This document shows, piece by piece, positions 9,663 to 18,840 of a stretch of DNA of 64,000 bases. The DNA comes from Lachnobacterium bovis (GTDB taxonomy: Bacteria; Bacillota; Clostridia; Lachnospirales; Lachnospiraceae). Both the position numbers and the translations under genes were made by a program. Numbering within the stretch: the stretch's first letter is position 1; the number at the start of each line of letters is the position of its first letter. The notes under the pieces were generated by a model, which was not told the origin of the DNA, searched no databases, and saw only the letters and a list, made by a program, of their open reading frames with translations. The stretch covers positions 62,001-126,000 of the forward strand of contig NZ_FOGW01000007.1 in assembly GCF_900111325.1 (NCBI RefSeq). The letters are read 5' to 3'.

Positions 9663-9848
9663 ATGCAACAAAAAGAAGATAAGATTATTTACAAAGTTAC
9701 TAGTATTGGATTAAAAGATATTCAAATAGTAAATTTAGCAAATGACAAGGACCTAAGAAATGTACCAAAATACAAGCTTCCGTTAGGTTTAGAAATCGGA
9801 ATGAGTGTCGAAATTAATTCATTCGGGTTATATGAGATAGTTAAATAA
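9663..9848 (+). CDS. Small protein of 61 residues, function unknown
   Basis: The ATG at 9663 follows GTAGTAGGTG; an in-frame TTG at 9636 lacks a good site. The product is short, soluble and beta-rich in appearance, beginning MQQKEDKIIYKVTSIG and ending SFGLYEIVK. It has no cysteines and no membrane segment. The pattern suggests a small barrel, but I do not recognise a family. It sits 58 bp after the second cyclase and is closed by a strong terminator, so it is likely the last gene of the cyclase-ABCF unit. A PilZ-type c-di-GMP motif (RxxxR and DxSxxG) is not visible. Confidence 0.55.
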   Translation: MQQKEDKIIYKVTSIGLKDIQIVNLANDKDLRNVPKYKLPLGLEIGMSVEINSFGLYEIVK

Positions 9849-9873
9849 AAAAGGACCGTAGGGTCCTTTTTTT
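9846..9873 (+). terminator. Intrinsic terminator after the cyclase cluster
   Basis: GGACC (9853-9857) and GGTCC (9862-9866) form a stem with a 4-base loop, flanked by A-run and T-run (9867-9873). The A and T flanks extend the stem, so it could work in both directions. Confidence 0.85.
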
Positions 9874-9981
9874 AATGTGGTTTTAGAAAAAAATATACAC
9901 TAAACGGAATATGTATTATAATAAAGAACATGTGACGTTGTAGAAGAATCTAATTTTTTAGAATAGGAGAAAAGAAACGAT

Positions 9982-10782
9982 ATGACACACTTAGAAGAGT
10001 ATTACAATAAATTCAATGAAGATAAGAGACTTAATTCGCGTTATGGAAGAATAGAATACGAAGTTTCGATGACATATATTCACAAGTACATAGATGAGTA
10101 TTTAAAGAAGAACAATATGAAAAAAGAAGAATTAAAAATTCTTGAAGTTGGTGCTGGTACAGGACGATACTGCATTCCATTATCTGAGGAAGGCTATGAT
10201 GTACATGCTATAGAACTAGTAAAACATAATTTAGGTGTTCTAAAGTCAAAAGGAAGTAGCGTTAAGGCAATTTTAGGAAACGCTTTAAAATTAAAGAAAT
10301 ACGAAGATAATTATTTCGATATAGTTCTTGTATTAGGACCAATGTATCATTTATTAAAAAAAGAAGAAAAAATTCAAGCGTTAAATGAGGCAAAAAGAGT
10401 ATCAAAAAATGGTGCAAATATTTTTGTGTCTTATGTTATGAATGACTATGCAGTTTTATTTTTTGGAATAAAAGAGGGACATCTAGGGGAGAGCATAGCT
10501 TCTGGTAAATTAGACAAAACTTTTCATTGTAAAGAAAATGCAAATGAATTATATAGTTATGTAAGACTTGAAGATATCGATGAATTAAATGAGCAAACAA
10601 AATTAAAGCGTGACTTAATTTTATCTCCAGATGGCTCGACTAACGTTTTACGTCAATATTTAAATAAATTAACAGAAGACGAGGTTGATCAGGTTATTCA
10701 GTATCAATTAGCTACATGTGAGAGAAAAGATTTATTAGGAGCAGGAGCTCATACACTAGATATTTTAAGTGTAGAAAAATAA
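9982..10782 (+). CDS. Class I SAM-dependent methyltransferase
   Basis: This 266-residue cytoplasmic protein has the Rossmann methyltransferase core. Motif I is ILEVGAGTGRYCIPL (about residues 53-67), which binds S-adenosylmethionine. The acidic residue after the second strand is in VHAIELVKHNL, and motif IV is IVLVLGPMYHLL, followed by EAKRVSKNGANIF. It resembles small-molecule or UbiE-like methyltransferases of the Methyltransf_11/25 group, but the acceptor is not evident. It stands alone between the cyclase cluster and glgX. An AGGAG site lies somewhat far (about 13 bases) upstream of the ATG. Confidence 0.8.
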   Translation: MTHLEEYYNKFNEDKRLNSRYGRIEYEVSMTYIHKYIDEYLKKNNMKKEELKILEVGAGTGRYCIPLSEEGYDVHAIELVKHNLGVLKSKGSSVKAILGNALKLKKYEDNYFDIVLVLGPMYHLLKKEEKIQALNEAKRVSKNGANIFVSYVMNDYAVLFFGIKEGHLGESIASGKLDKTFHCKENANELYSYVRLEDIDELNEQTKLKRDLILSPDGSTNVLRQYLNKLTEDEVDQVIQYQLATCERKDLLGAGAHTLDILSVEK

Positions 10783-11011
10783 AAAAATAGAGCAAAATTT
10801 TCACAAAAATTGTTTGTATTACACGAAAAATATGGCAAATTAGCAAATTGAAGTAAAATTTTCGTTGTGTTAGACTTGAAATAAGAAAAGATATTGAAAA
10901 AAATGTCGATAAATAATATGTAGGGTATAGATAGATGCCGCCAAAAAATGTTTGTTTACATTGTTGTAGGCTATATAAGTAATAAGTATATTAATTTCAA
11001 GGAGGTTTTCC

Positions 11012-13240
11012 ATGTTTTGGAAAGATAATAGACTTGTTAATACCATTAGACCGAAAAAGGAAAAAGGTGAAAGTGATGAAAGTCATGACATGGCAGATGC
11101 TCTAGTAGGCTATTATGAAATGGATATGGCAGCAGTTCAATTATATGGTAAAGATGGTAAATTACCACCTTTAAAAGAGGTCTCAGGCTACATGGTAAGA
11201 CCAGGCTATTATAGAATGTTAGGAGCAACGGAAACTCCATTTGGGGTAAGCTTTACGATTAATTCTCATGGTGCAACTAGTTGTACATTATTACTTTTTA
11301 AACCAAGAGAGAGTGAGCCTTATGCTGAGCTTTTGTTTCCACAGAACTGTCATATAGGTAACACGTATTCAATGTTAGTGTATGGATTAAAAATTGACGA
11401 ATTTGAATATGCTTATAAATTTGATGGACCATATCAACCGGAAATAGGTAAGATTTTTGATTCAAGTAAAGTTTTGCTTGATCCATATGCTAAGGCTGTA
11501 ACAGGTCAAAGAAATTGGGGCGAGTCAGAAGATGGTGGTAAGCCATTCACGTATAAAGCGCGTGTTGTAAAAAATAATTTTGACTGGCGAGATGTAAAAC
11601 AATTGGAGTTACCTTTTGAAGATTTAGTTATTTATGAAATGCATGTTAGGGGGTTCACAAAAGATAAATCTTCAGGTGTTCATGCTAAAGGTACATTTCA
11701 GGGAATTAGAGAAAAAATACCATATTTGAAAGACTTAGGTATTAATGCAATAGAGCTTATGCCAGTTTTTGAATTTGATGAAATGGAAAGTGCAAGAGTT
11801 GTTGATGGTACTCAATTATATAATTATTGGGGCTATAATACGGTATGTTTTTTTGCACCAAATACAAGTTATGCATATAAAAGAGAACACAATCATGAGG
11901 GCGAAGAATTAAAACGATTAATATATGACTTAAAGAAAAATGGAATAGAAGTAATCCTTGATGTTGTATTTAACCATACTGCAGAGGGAAATGAACAGGG
12001 ACCTTGTTTTTCATTTAAGGGAATAGATAATGATGTTTATTATATGTTGACACCTGACGGATATTATTACAACTTTAGTGGTTGTGGTAATGTATTGAAC
12101 TGTAATCATCCAATTGTAAGACGTTTTATTATTGATTGCTTGAGACATTGGGTTGTTGAATATAGAGTTGATGGATTTAGATTTGACTTGGCATCAATTT
12201 TAAGTAGAGATCAAAATGGTGCACCAATGGCTAATCCTCCAATATTAGAGGAAATGGCATTTGATGCTGTACTAGGAAAAGTAAAATTAATTGCAGAAGC
12301 TTGGGATGCTGGAGGATTATATCAAGTTGGTAGTTTCCCTTCGTGGAGTAGATGGGCTGAGTGGAACGGAAAATATAGAGATGACATGAGAAGATTTTTA
12401 AAAGGAGATGCAGGAACAGCTCAGGATGCAATTAATAGAATTACAGGTTCTAAGGACTTATATGATCCAAAATACCGTGGAAATAGCGCTTCTGTAAACT
12501 TTTTAACTTGTCACGATGGATTTACTCTTTATGATTTATATTCTTATAATATGAAACATAATGAGAAAAATGGTTGGGATAATACAGATGGCGATAATAA
12601 CGGCAATAGTTGGAATTGTGGAGTAGAAGGTGAAACGAACAATCCGGTTATTCAGGGGCTTAGACTTAGATTGATTAAGAATGCATTTGCAACATTATTA
12701 TGTAGTAGAGGACCTGCGATGTTTTTTGCAGGAGATGAATTTTGTAATACTCAGTTTGGTAATAATAATGCGTATTGCCAGGATAATATTGTTTCATGGT
12801 TAGATTGGAATCGATTAGAAGAGTTTGGAGAAATACATGATTTTGTAAGGTTTATGATTAAATTTAGAAAAGATCATCCAGTACTCAGAAAAACGACTAG
12901 ACCATCAAAATCTTCTTTACCAGAGATTAGTATACATAACGGTTATCCATATAAGGCACAAACTGATTATGATACCCATATGATTGGTGTAATGTATGCG
13001 GGGCGTGATGAAGAGGATACGAAAGATGATATTGTTTTTGTGGCAATTAATACATACTGGGAGCCACTTACTATGCAGTTGCCAGAATTACCATATACGT
13101 TCGAATGGAGAGTAGAAGTTAATACATTTTGTGAATATAAAGATGGTATTGATGCACAAGCTTTTACTGAGATTTACGGACCAAATACAATCAGAGTACC
13201 AGCTAGAACAGTAATTATTTTAAAAGGCGATAAAATTTAA
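11012..13240 (+). CDS. glgX: Glycogen debranching enzyme, GlgX-type (GH13)
   Basis: This 742-residue protein is an isoamylase/GlgX-like glycoside hydrolase that cleaves alpha-1,6 branches of glycogen or limit dextrins. An N-terminal CBM48-like beta domain (about 60-160) is followed by the GH13 barrel. Motifs are DVVFNHTAEG, RVDGFRFDLA with the nucleophile Asp near residue 392, LIAEAWDAGG with the acid/base Glu near 429, and TCHDGFTLYD with the third carboxylate near 502. There is no signal peptide, which fits an intracellular role in glycogen turnover. Length is close to the family norm. A GGAGG site precedes the ATG. The 228-base leader before it shows no clear structure. Confidence 0.9.
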   Translation: MFWKDNRLVNTIRPKKEKGESDESHDMADALVGYYEMDMAAVQLYGKDGKLPPLKEVSGYMVRPGYYRMLGATETPFGVSFTINSHGATSCTLLLFKPRESEPYAELLFPQNCHIGNTYSMLVYGLKIDEFEYAYKFDGPYQPEIGKIFDSSKVLLDPYAKAVTGQRNWGESEDGGKPFTYKARVVKNNFDWRDVKQLELPFEDLVIYEMHVRGFTKDKSSGVHAKGTFQGIREKIPYLKDLGINAIELMPVFEFDEMESARVVDGTQLYNYWGYNTVCFFAPNTSYAYKREHNHEGEELKRLIYDLKKNGIEVILDVVFNHTAEGNEQGPCFSFKGIDNDVYYMLTPDGYYYNFSGCGNVLNCNHPIVRRFIIDCLRHWVVEYRVDGFRFDLASILSRDQNGAPMANPPILEEMAFDAVLGKVKLIAEAWDAGGLYQVGSFPSWSRWAEWNGKYRDDMRRFLKGDAGTAQDAINRITGSKDLYDPKYRGNSASVNFLTCHDGFTLYDLYSYNMKHNEKNGWDNTDGDNNGNSWNCGVEGETNNPVIQGLRLRLIKNAFATLLCSRGPAMFFAGDEFCNTQFGNNNAYCQDNIVSWLDWNRLEEFGEIHDFVRFMIKFRKDHPVLRKTTRPSKSSLPEISIHNGYPYKAQTDYDTHMIGVMYAGRDEEDTKDDIVFVAINTYWEPLTMQLPELPYTFEWRVEVNTFCEYKDGIDAQAFTEIYGPNTIRVPARTVIILKGDKI

Positions 13241-13267
13241 TATATAGTAATAATAGCAAAAATATTA

Positions 13268-13363
13268 AACCTCATTGCTAGGCTAATGTGTCAGATTTTA
13301 AAGTATTAGTTTTTGATACTAATGTTTTAAGAAGTGGCAAGGCCTAGAAATGAGGTTTTTTTT
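13268..13363. terminator. Long composite terminator after glgX
   Basis: AACCTCATT (13268-13276) pairs with AATGAGGTT (13349-13357), and TAGGC (13279-13283) with GCCTA (13342-13346). A small internal hairpin is formed by ATTAGT (13305-13310) and ACTAAT (13318-13323). A run of eight T residues starts at 13356. The 65-base insert inside the stem is unusual. Confidence 0.7.
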
Positions 13364-13539
13364 GAAAATTAAAAAAATTTTTAAAAAATAAGAACTAGAT
13401 TTAGCAAAAAAATGTGCTCGATCCCAAAATAGGTAAAAATGCTGAAATATAATAAGTAATATGTTAAAATCATATTAGAGAATATAATTTTAAATGGATT
13501 AGATAAGGCACTAAAAAATATTGCGAGGAGGAAAACACG

Positions 13540-14289
13540 ATGATATATCAGTGTTTAATTGTTGAAGATGAACGTGAATTAGCAGAAGCAACGTCAGAGT
13601 ATTTTAATATGTTTGATATAAAATCGGCTTTTGTTGAAGAGGGAAAAGATTGTTTTAAATTTTTAGAGAAAAATCAAGTCAGTATTTTACTTTTAGATAT
13701 AAATTTAAAAAATGAAAATGGGATAGATATTTGCAGAAAAATCAGAGAAAAATATGATTTACCAATAATATTTATAAGTGCAAGACAAAAGGATGATGAT
13801 ATTTTAGTAGCTTTAAGTTCTGGAGGCGATGATTATGTGAAAAAGCCATATTCGTTAAGCGTACTTATGGCGAAAGTTAAGGCTACTTTAAGACGTCTTG
13901 AATTAAATAATAATGAAAAAGAGTGTACTGATGAAAAAATAAATTATAATAAAACGGATAAAAACAGTAATTATATGCTAGTTTCGGAAGAAGAAAACAT
14001 AATAAAATTAGATAATAGAAATTTTACTATTATATATAAAGGAAAGAAAATATATTTAAAGGCTAGAGAATTTGCTTTGTTGCAAGAACTGTATAACCAT
14101 AGAGGTGAAATTGTAACAAAAGAAGAACTGTTTGAGACTGTTTGGCAAGATGGATTCTATAGTGATAGTACATTAAATGTTCATATCAGGAGATTAAGAG
14201 AAAAAATAGAAAACGACCCGAGTAGACCACAGCTTATAAAAACAATATGGGGAACGGGGTATAAATTAGACATATGGGAAAACGATTAG
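13540..14289 (+). CDS. OmpR-family response regulator
   Basis: This 249-residue regulator has an N-terminal receiver domain with acidic pocket Glu9/Asp10, phosphorylated Asp53 in LLLDINL, and the conserved Lys in VKKPYS. The C-terminal winged helix (about 160-245) ends with LNVHIRRLREKIE and TIWGTGYKL, typical of OmpR/PhoB DNA-binding domains. The linker of about 35 residues is longer than usual and rich in Asn and Lys. It overlaps the kinase gene by 16 bases, so the two are translationally coupled. The ABC transporter genes 1.3 kb downstream are the likely target. A strong GAGGAGG site precedes the start. Confidence 0.92.
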   Translation: MIYQCLIVEDERELAEATSEYFNMFDIKSAFVEEGKDCFKFLEKNQVSILLLDINLKNENGIDICRKIREKYDLPIIFISARQKDDDILVALSSGGDDYVKKPYSLSVLMAKVKATLRRLELNNNEKECTDEKINYNKTDKNSNYMLVSEEENIIKLDNRNFTIIYKGKKIYLKAREFALLQELYNHRGEIVTKEELFETVWQDGFYSDSTLNVHIRRLREKIENDPSRPQLIKTIWGTGYKLDIWEND

Positions 14290-15515
14290 ATACAATTATT
14301 TTTCTTACAATAATAGTTTCATTTATATATATTTGTGTTACGTTGTTTCAATATGATGAACCACAGGTGAATTTGTCATATATAAATGAACGTTATTATA
14401 AGGTCACAGAAGATTATGAGAAGACTAAGAAAATTACGGATAATAAATCGTATAAAATCATTTTGAAAAAGGATGAAACTTATGAAAAAGAATTATATAA
14501 AGCATATAAGAATAATGATTTTGTAATGGAATTTGAGCCAAATAAAAGCACAAGAGGTACAGTTATTTGGTTTAATAATCATGAAAAATTTAAAAAATTT
14601 AAAGAAGAATTAATAAAAAAAGTACTTATTATGTGGACAATTATTTCAGGATTGTTTGTGAGTGTGTATTTTTTTATTAATAAAGGAATATTACAACAAT
14701 ATAATGAGATACAAAAATATACAGGAGAAATAGCAAAATTAAATTTAGATATAAAATTACCTAGGCATAAATATAATTATTTTGGCAAGGTTACAGAAGG
14801 TTTTGATATTATGAGAGAAGAATTAAAAAAAGCAAAGCAGAAAGAATATGAGGCTAATGTGGCTAAAAAAGAATTAGTAGCTGAATTGAGTCATGATATT
14901 AAAACGCCAATCTCAACAATAAAGGCTGTTACAGAACTTTTACTTATTAAAGAAGATGATCCTAAAAAATTAGAAAAACTTCAAACTATTGAAAAAAAGA
15001 GTGACACTATAAATGAGCTAATAAATAATCTTTTTCATGCAACTTTAGAAGAATTAGAGGAATTAGAAGTTAATCCAGAATTAGTGGATTCAAGAAAGCT
15101 TTCATATTTTTTAGAAGAGCTTCGAATTTTTGGAACGATTGAAGAAGAAAATCAAGTGACAGAGTGTTTGATTTATATGGATGAATTAAGAATGGAGCAG
15201 GTTATAACTAACATAATATATAATTCTTATAAATACGCAAATACTGTTGTAAAAGTTAAGTATGAAGAAAATGAAACAGAACTCGTTATGACAATAAGAG
15301 ATTTTGGAAAAGGAGTTTCTGAAGAAGAACTACCACTTTTGACACAAAAATATTATAGAGGATCTAATGCTAGAAATTCTAAAGATACAGGTGCTGGGCT
15401 CGGAATGTATCTTGTAAAATATTTTATGGAAAAACAAAATGGTGGTGTAGAAATTTATTGTGATAAGGGCTTTGTAGTGGTGCTTCACATAAAAAAACAG
15501 TTAAGAAATAGTTAA
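14274..15515 (+). CDS. Sensor histidine kinase paired with the regulator
   Basis: This 413-residue membrane kinase has helices at about 8-25 and 116-136 enclosing an extracellular domain of about 90 residues. A HAMP-like linker is followed by the phospho-acceptor region ELSHDIKTPIS (His207) and an ATPase domain with NIIYNSYKYA, RDFGKGV and GAGLGMYL boxes. The sizeable outer domain separates it from BceS-type kinases, which have almost no loop and sense through their transporter. The signal is unknown; antimicrobial peptide or envelope stress is plausible from the linked transporter. Its last codons contain the first copy of an 11-bp tandem repeat that may be an operator. Confidence 0.9.
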   Translation: MGKRLDTIIFLTIIVSFIYICVTLFQYDEPQVNLSYINERYYKVTEDYEKTKKITDNKSYKIILKKDETYEKELYKAYKNNDFVMEFEPNKSTRGTVIWFNNHEKFKKFKEELIKKVLIMWTIISGLFVSVYFFINKGILQQYNEIQKYTGEIAKLNLDIKLPRHKYNYFGKVTEGFDIMREELKKAKQKEYEANVAKKELVAELSHDIKTPISTIKAVTELLLIKEDDPKKLEKLQTIEKKSDTINELINNLFHATLEELEELEVNPELVDSRKLSYFLEELRIFGTIEEENQVTECLIYMDELRMEQVITNIIYNSYKYANTVVKVKYEENETELVMTIRDFGKGVSEEELPLLTQKYYRGSNARNSKDTGAGLGMYLVKYFMEKQNGGVEIYCDKGFVVVLHIKKQLRNS

Positions 15516-15568
15516 GAAATATGCAAGTTTAAGGTAAAGATTTTTATAAAAATTTGCTGTAGTATAAA
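15500..15568 (+). promoter_or_regulatory. Tandem 11-bp repeats upstream of the ABC transporter
   Basis: GTTAAGAAATA occurs twice head to tail at 15500-15510 and 15511-15521, spanning the stop codon of the kinase gene. An 11-bp period matches the way OmpR-family dimers bind direct repeats. A possible -10 box TATAAA lies at 15563-15568, with no good -35, as expected for an activated promoter. Inference: the operator by which the linked regulator activates the transporter genes. Confidence 0.5.
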
Positions 15569-15610
15569 TATAAATCAAGGAAAAATATAGCGAATTTTTA
15601 GGAGGTCATT

Positions 15611-16366
15611 ATGTCGGAGTTGATTATAGCAAAAGATTTATGCAAAACATTTTCAAATAATTCGGTACAACAACACGTTTTAAAAAATTTGAATTTAGAA
15701 ATACATAAAGGTGAATTCTTAGTGATAATGGGAAATTCAGGATCGGGAAAATCGACGTTATTGTATTCCTTATCCGGAATGGATCGTATAACTTTAGGAA
15801 AAATAATATATGATGGGACAGAAATACAAAATTACTCAGATGCAAAATTATGTGTTTTTAGAGGAAAAAATACCGGTTTTGTTTTTCAACAAAATTTTTT
15901 AAATGATACATTGACTGTTTTAGATAATGTGATGGTGTGTGGACTTTTAACGCATAAAAATAGAAAAAAATTAGTTCAAAAAGTCAAAACGCTTTTATTA
16001 CATGTAGGTATAAAAGAAGAGGATTTTAATAAATTTCCTAGTCAACTTTCAGGAGGTCAAAAGCAAAGAGTTGCCGTTGTTAGGGGAATTATAAATGAAC
16101 CACAGGTACTTTTTGCAGATGAACCAACAGGAGCATTAAATTCGGATAATACAGAAAAACTTCTAGATATTCTTACAGATATGAATGAAAAAGGCCAGAC
16201 AATTGTAATGGTAACACATAGTGTTGAGGCAGCACGAAGAGGCGATAGAGTAATGTATTTAGAAGATGGAATTATAAAAGATACTATTGAGTTAGGAAAA
16301 TATTCAAAACGTGAAAAAAGTGTAAATAAGAAACTAAATCATTTCTTAGAAGAAATGGGGTGGTAA
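15611..16366 (+). CDS. ABC transporter ATP-binding protein (MacB/LolD type)
   Basis: This 251-residue ATPase energises the FtsX-type permease encoded next to it. Visible motifs are Walker A GNSGSGKST (about residue 41), Q-loop VFQQNFL, signature LSGGQKQR and Walker B VLFADEPTGAL, then the H-loop MVTHSVEAA. The EPTGAL form is typical of the MacB/LolD/BceA group acting in peptide export, resistance or lipoprotein handling. It starts after a GGAGG site. The permease gene begins two bases after its stop codon, so the pair is one translational unit controlled with the upstream two-component genes. Confidence 0.92.
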   Translation: MSELIIAKDLCKTFSNNSVQQHVLKNLNLEIHKGEFLVIMGNSGSGKSTLLYSLSGMDRITLGKIIYDGTEIQNYSDAKLCVFRGKNTGFVFQQNFLNDTLTVLDNVMVCGLLTHKNRKKLVQKVKTLLLHVGIKEEDFNKFPSQLSGGQKQRVAVVRGIINEPQVLFADEPTGALNSDNTEKLLDILTDMNEKGQTIVMVTHSVEAARRGDRVMYLEDGIIKDTIELGKYSKREKSVNKKLNHFLEEMGW

Positions 16367-16367
16367 T

Positions 16368-18749
16368 ATGTTTGCACAAATATGTTTAATTAAATCCAAC
16401 ATAAAAAAACAAAAGGTTGATGTTATTGTATTTTTGACATTAGTGTTGATTTCAACAATGCTTATGTCAGTTAGTATAGCTATGTTATTTAATATGTCGA
16501 AAGTTGTTGAAAGTCATTTTGAAGAGATAAATGGTGCAGATATTACTATATCGATAAATAAAAATGCTAAAGCTGTTACTCAAAAAATTATTGAAAAAGA
16601 TAATAGAATTAAGGCGTATGATGTATCTAGAAGGTTGTTGATTAATGCAAAACATAAAGCAAAATCTAGTTCAACATGGCGTGATTTTACATTTACGGTT
16701 CAATCCTACAACGAAAAAAGAAACATTAATAAAACTTATAAATACCCTAATAAATATAAGGACAATGAGATATTAATACCTTATTATTTGCATTCAGATT
16801 ATAAAGTGGGTTCGATTCTTCAACTTAAATTTTATGGTGTAAAGTATGATTTAAAAGTTGTTGGATATGTTCAAGATCCAATGTATGCGACGCCGCTAAA
16901 TGTTACGTTATATACTATTTATGCTTCAGATAAGATGATGGATGAATTTAGTAAGATAAAGGATGTTATATCACAGGTAAAATTTAATGCGACATTATAT
17001 CCGCAATATTATAACGATAAAGTTGAAGATGATATTGTTGATAAAGTAACTAAAGAAACAGGTGGAGTTGTTGATTCACAAAAATTAGTAACAGAAGCAA
17101 TTGGTTGGTATAGTGGCATGAAAGGTGGATGCATGTTTATGCCAAATATGGCACTAGGAATATTGTTAGTATTTTCAATAATGATATTTGTGATTTCAAC
17201 CTTAGTAATATCATTTGCTATTAGAAATTTTATTGAAAAAAATATGAGAGACTTTGGACTCTTAATGGCATCTGGTTATAAAATATCGACACTTAGAGGA
17301 GTGGTTGTATATGAAATTGGATTGGTTACTTTATTTGGAACAATAATAGGTTCAACAATAGGAAAAGTTGTTTATAAACGAGCAGGAAAGTTAGTAGAGA
17401 ATGTTCTAGGTTTAGAGTGGAATCAAGGGTTGAATTTTATAAATATGTTTATTGTTTCGCTTTTTATTATTTTATTTTCATGTGCTGTAGCCTATATAAG
17501 TTCAGGAAAATTCAAAAAGATAACGGTTTTAACAGCATTAAGAGGTGGTATCAATACTCATAATTACAAGAAAAACTTTTTCCCATTAACAGCAACAAGA
17601 TTACCAATTAATTTAGCGCTTTCTTTAAAAAGTATTTTCTCATCGTGGAAAAAATCACTTGCTATTTTTTTGATGATGGCCATTACAGCAATTATAATGC
17701 AAACAGCATATGGAATTTATTATAATTTTGGAAATAATCAAGAAAAAATTTTTGAGTTTTCAGGAACGGAAAGCGGTACTATAGGTGTTTATGGAAATGA
17801 AGCATTAGGAGAAAAACTTAAGAAAATGAAATATGTAAAAGCAATGAATGCAAAATATGAAAATGCTACTTGCTATTACAAAAATGGGGAAAAAGGGAGA
17901 GTTATTACGACTTCTGTTTATAAGGATTTATCAGAATTAAGATATTGCAATTTAATAGAAGGCCGTTTGAGTAAATATCCAAATGAAATAATAGTTGCAG
18001 GAGGTCTTGCAGATGATTTAAATATAAAATCAGGTGATGCTATCGAAGTAGGATTAACAAAAGCAGGTAAAAAAAAGATTTTCATCGTTACAGGAATATA
18101 TCAGCAGATAAACAATATGGGAAGAACTGTTATGATGAATAAAAACGCTTTTGAACGTTTGAATCCTGTTGAGAAAAAATGGAAAGAAGAAGTTTTTTAT
18201 GATATCTATGCAGAGGATGGAAAAAATTTTCAAAATATGAAAAAAGAAGTTTTAAAAATCTATCCTGAAGGAAAAAATAAAATAGATAATTATGAAAAAT
18301 TGGCTAGTGAGACAATGGATGTTGTAAGAAATGTTCTAAGTAAAATAAGTATTGCAATTTCAATTATTACAGCATTTATAGTTATGTTTGTAGAGGGGTT
18401 ATTAATACATTCTAAGGTTGTTATGGAATGGAAAAATTTAGGGCTTAATAAGGCATTAGGTTTTTCTTCAAAAAAATTAATGGCACAAATGGTAATGTCT
18501 AATATTCCTATAATTTTAGTTGGGGCATTTATAGGTGCAATAGTTTCTAAACCAATAGCATGCAATTTATTAATAATTGGAATGTCATCATTTGGAATGA
18601 AAACGGTTAAAATGGAATTTGGAATAGAGGGAGTGATACTTACAATTTCAATTATCACAATTTGTGCAATAATAAGTGCTACAATAACTTCATTTAGAAT
18701 AAGAAAAGCAAATCCAATAGATATGTTAGTAAAATACGGAGAAAATTAA
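16368..18749 (+). CDS. FtsX-family ABC permease with two outer domains
   Basis: This 793-residue permease has a membrane helix at about 20-42, a large outer domain (about 45-255), three helices (about 260-395), another helix near 425-450, a second outer domain (about 455-640) and three terminal helices. That is the duplicated FtsX plan seen in LolC/YknZ-related and SalY-like proteins, not the ten-helix BceB plan. Such proteins act as mechanotransducers, commonly in defence against peptides or in lipoprotein or peptide handling. No catalytic residues are expected. It is closed by a composite terminator. The substrate is unknown. Confidence 0.88.
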   Translation: MFAQICLIKSNIKKQKVDVIVFLTLVLISTMLMSVSIAMLFNMSKVVESHFEEINGADITISINKNAKAVTQKIIEKDNRIKAYDVSRRLLINAKHKAKSSSTWRDFTFTVQSYNEKRNINKTYKYPNKYKDNEILIPYYLHSDYKVGSILQLKFYGVKYDLKVVGYVQDPMYATPLNVTLYTIYASDKMMDEFSKIKDVISQVKFNATLYPQYYNDKVEDDIVDKVTKETGGVVDSQKLVTEAIGWYSGMKGGCMFMPNMALGILLVFSIMIFVISTLVISFAIRNFIEKNMRDFGLLMASGYKISTLRGVVVYEIGLVTLFGTIIGSTIGKVVYKRAGKLVENVLGLEWNQGLNFINMFIVSLFIILFSCAVAYISSGKFKKITVLTALRGGINTHNYKKNFFPLTATRLPINLALSLKSIFSSWKKSLAIFLMMAITAIIMQTAYGIYYNFGNNQEKIFEFSGTESGTIGVYGNEALGEKLKKMKYVKAMNAKYENATCYYKNGEKGRVITTSVYKDLSELRYCNLIEGRLSKYPNEIIVAGGLADDLNIKSGDAIEVGLTKAGKKKIFIVTGIYQQINNMGRTVMMNKNAFERLNPVEKKWKEEVFYDIYAEDGKNFQNMKKEVLKIYPEGKNKIDNYEKLASETMDVVRNVLSKISIAISIITAFIVMFVEGLLIHSKVVMEWKNLGLNKALGFSSKKLMAQMVMSNIPIILVGAFIGAIVSKPIACNLLIIGMSSFGMKTVKMEFGIEGVILTISIITICAIISATITSFRIRKANPIDMLVKYGEN

Positions 18750-18752
18750 TAA

Positions 18753-18836
18753 AAAAGGTTGGAAGTATAATTTTTAAAACAGATATGCCCTTGTCTATTT
18801 GCGAGGGGAGTATCAAACTTCCAACCTTTTATTTTT
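18753..18836. terminator. Bidirectional composite terminator
   Basis: AAAAGGTTGGAAGT (18753-18766) pairs with ACTTCCAACCTTTT (18817-18830). Inside it CCCTTG (18788-18793) pairs with CGAGGG (18802-18807) with one G-U. A-rich and T-rich flanks allow it to serve both the permease gene and the converging SDR gene. Confidence 0.8.
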
Positions 18837-18840
18837 AAAA

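Noticed and set aside
13540..18749. Calling the module BceRSAB
   Set aside because: The permease has two outer domains and the kinase has a sizeable loop, unlike Bce-type proteins.
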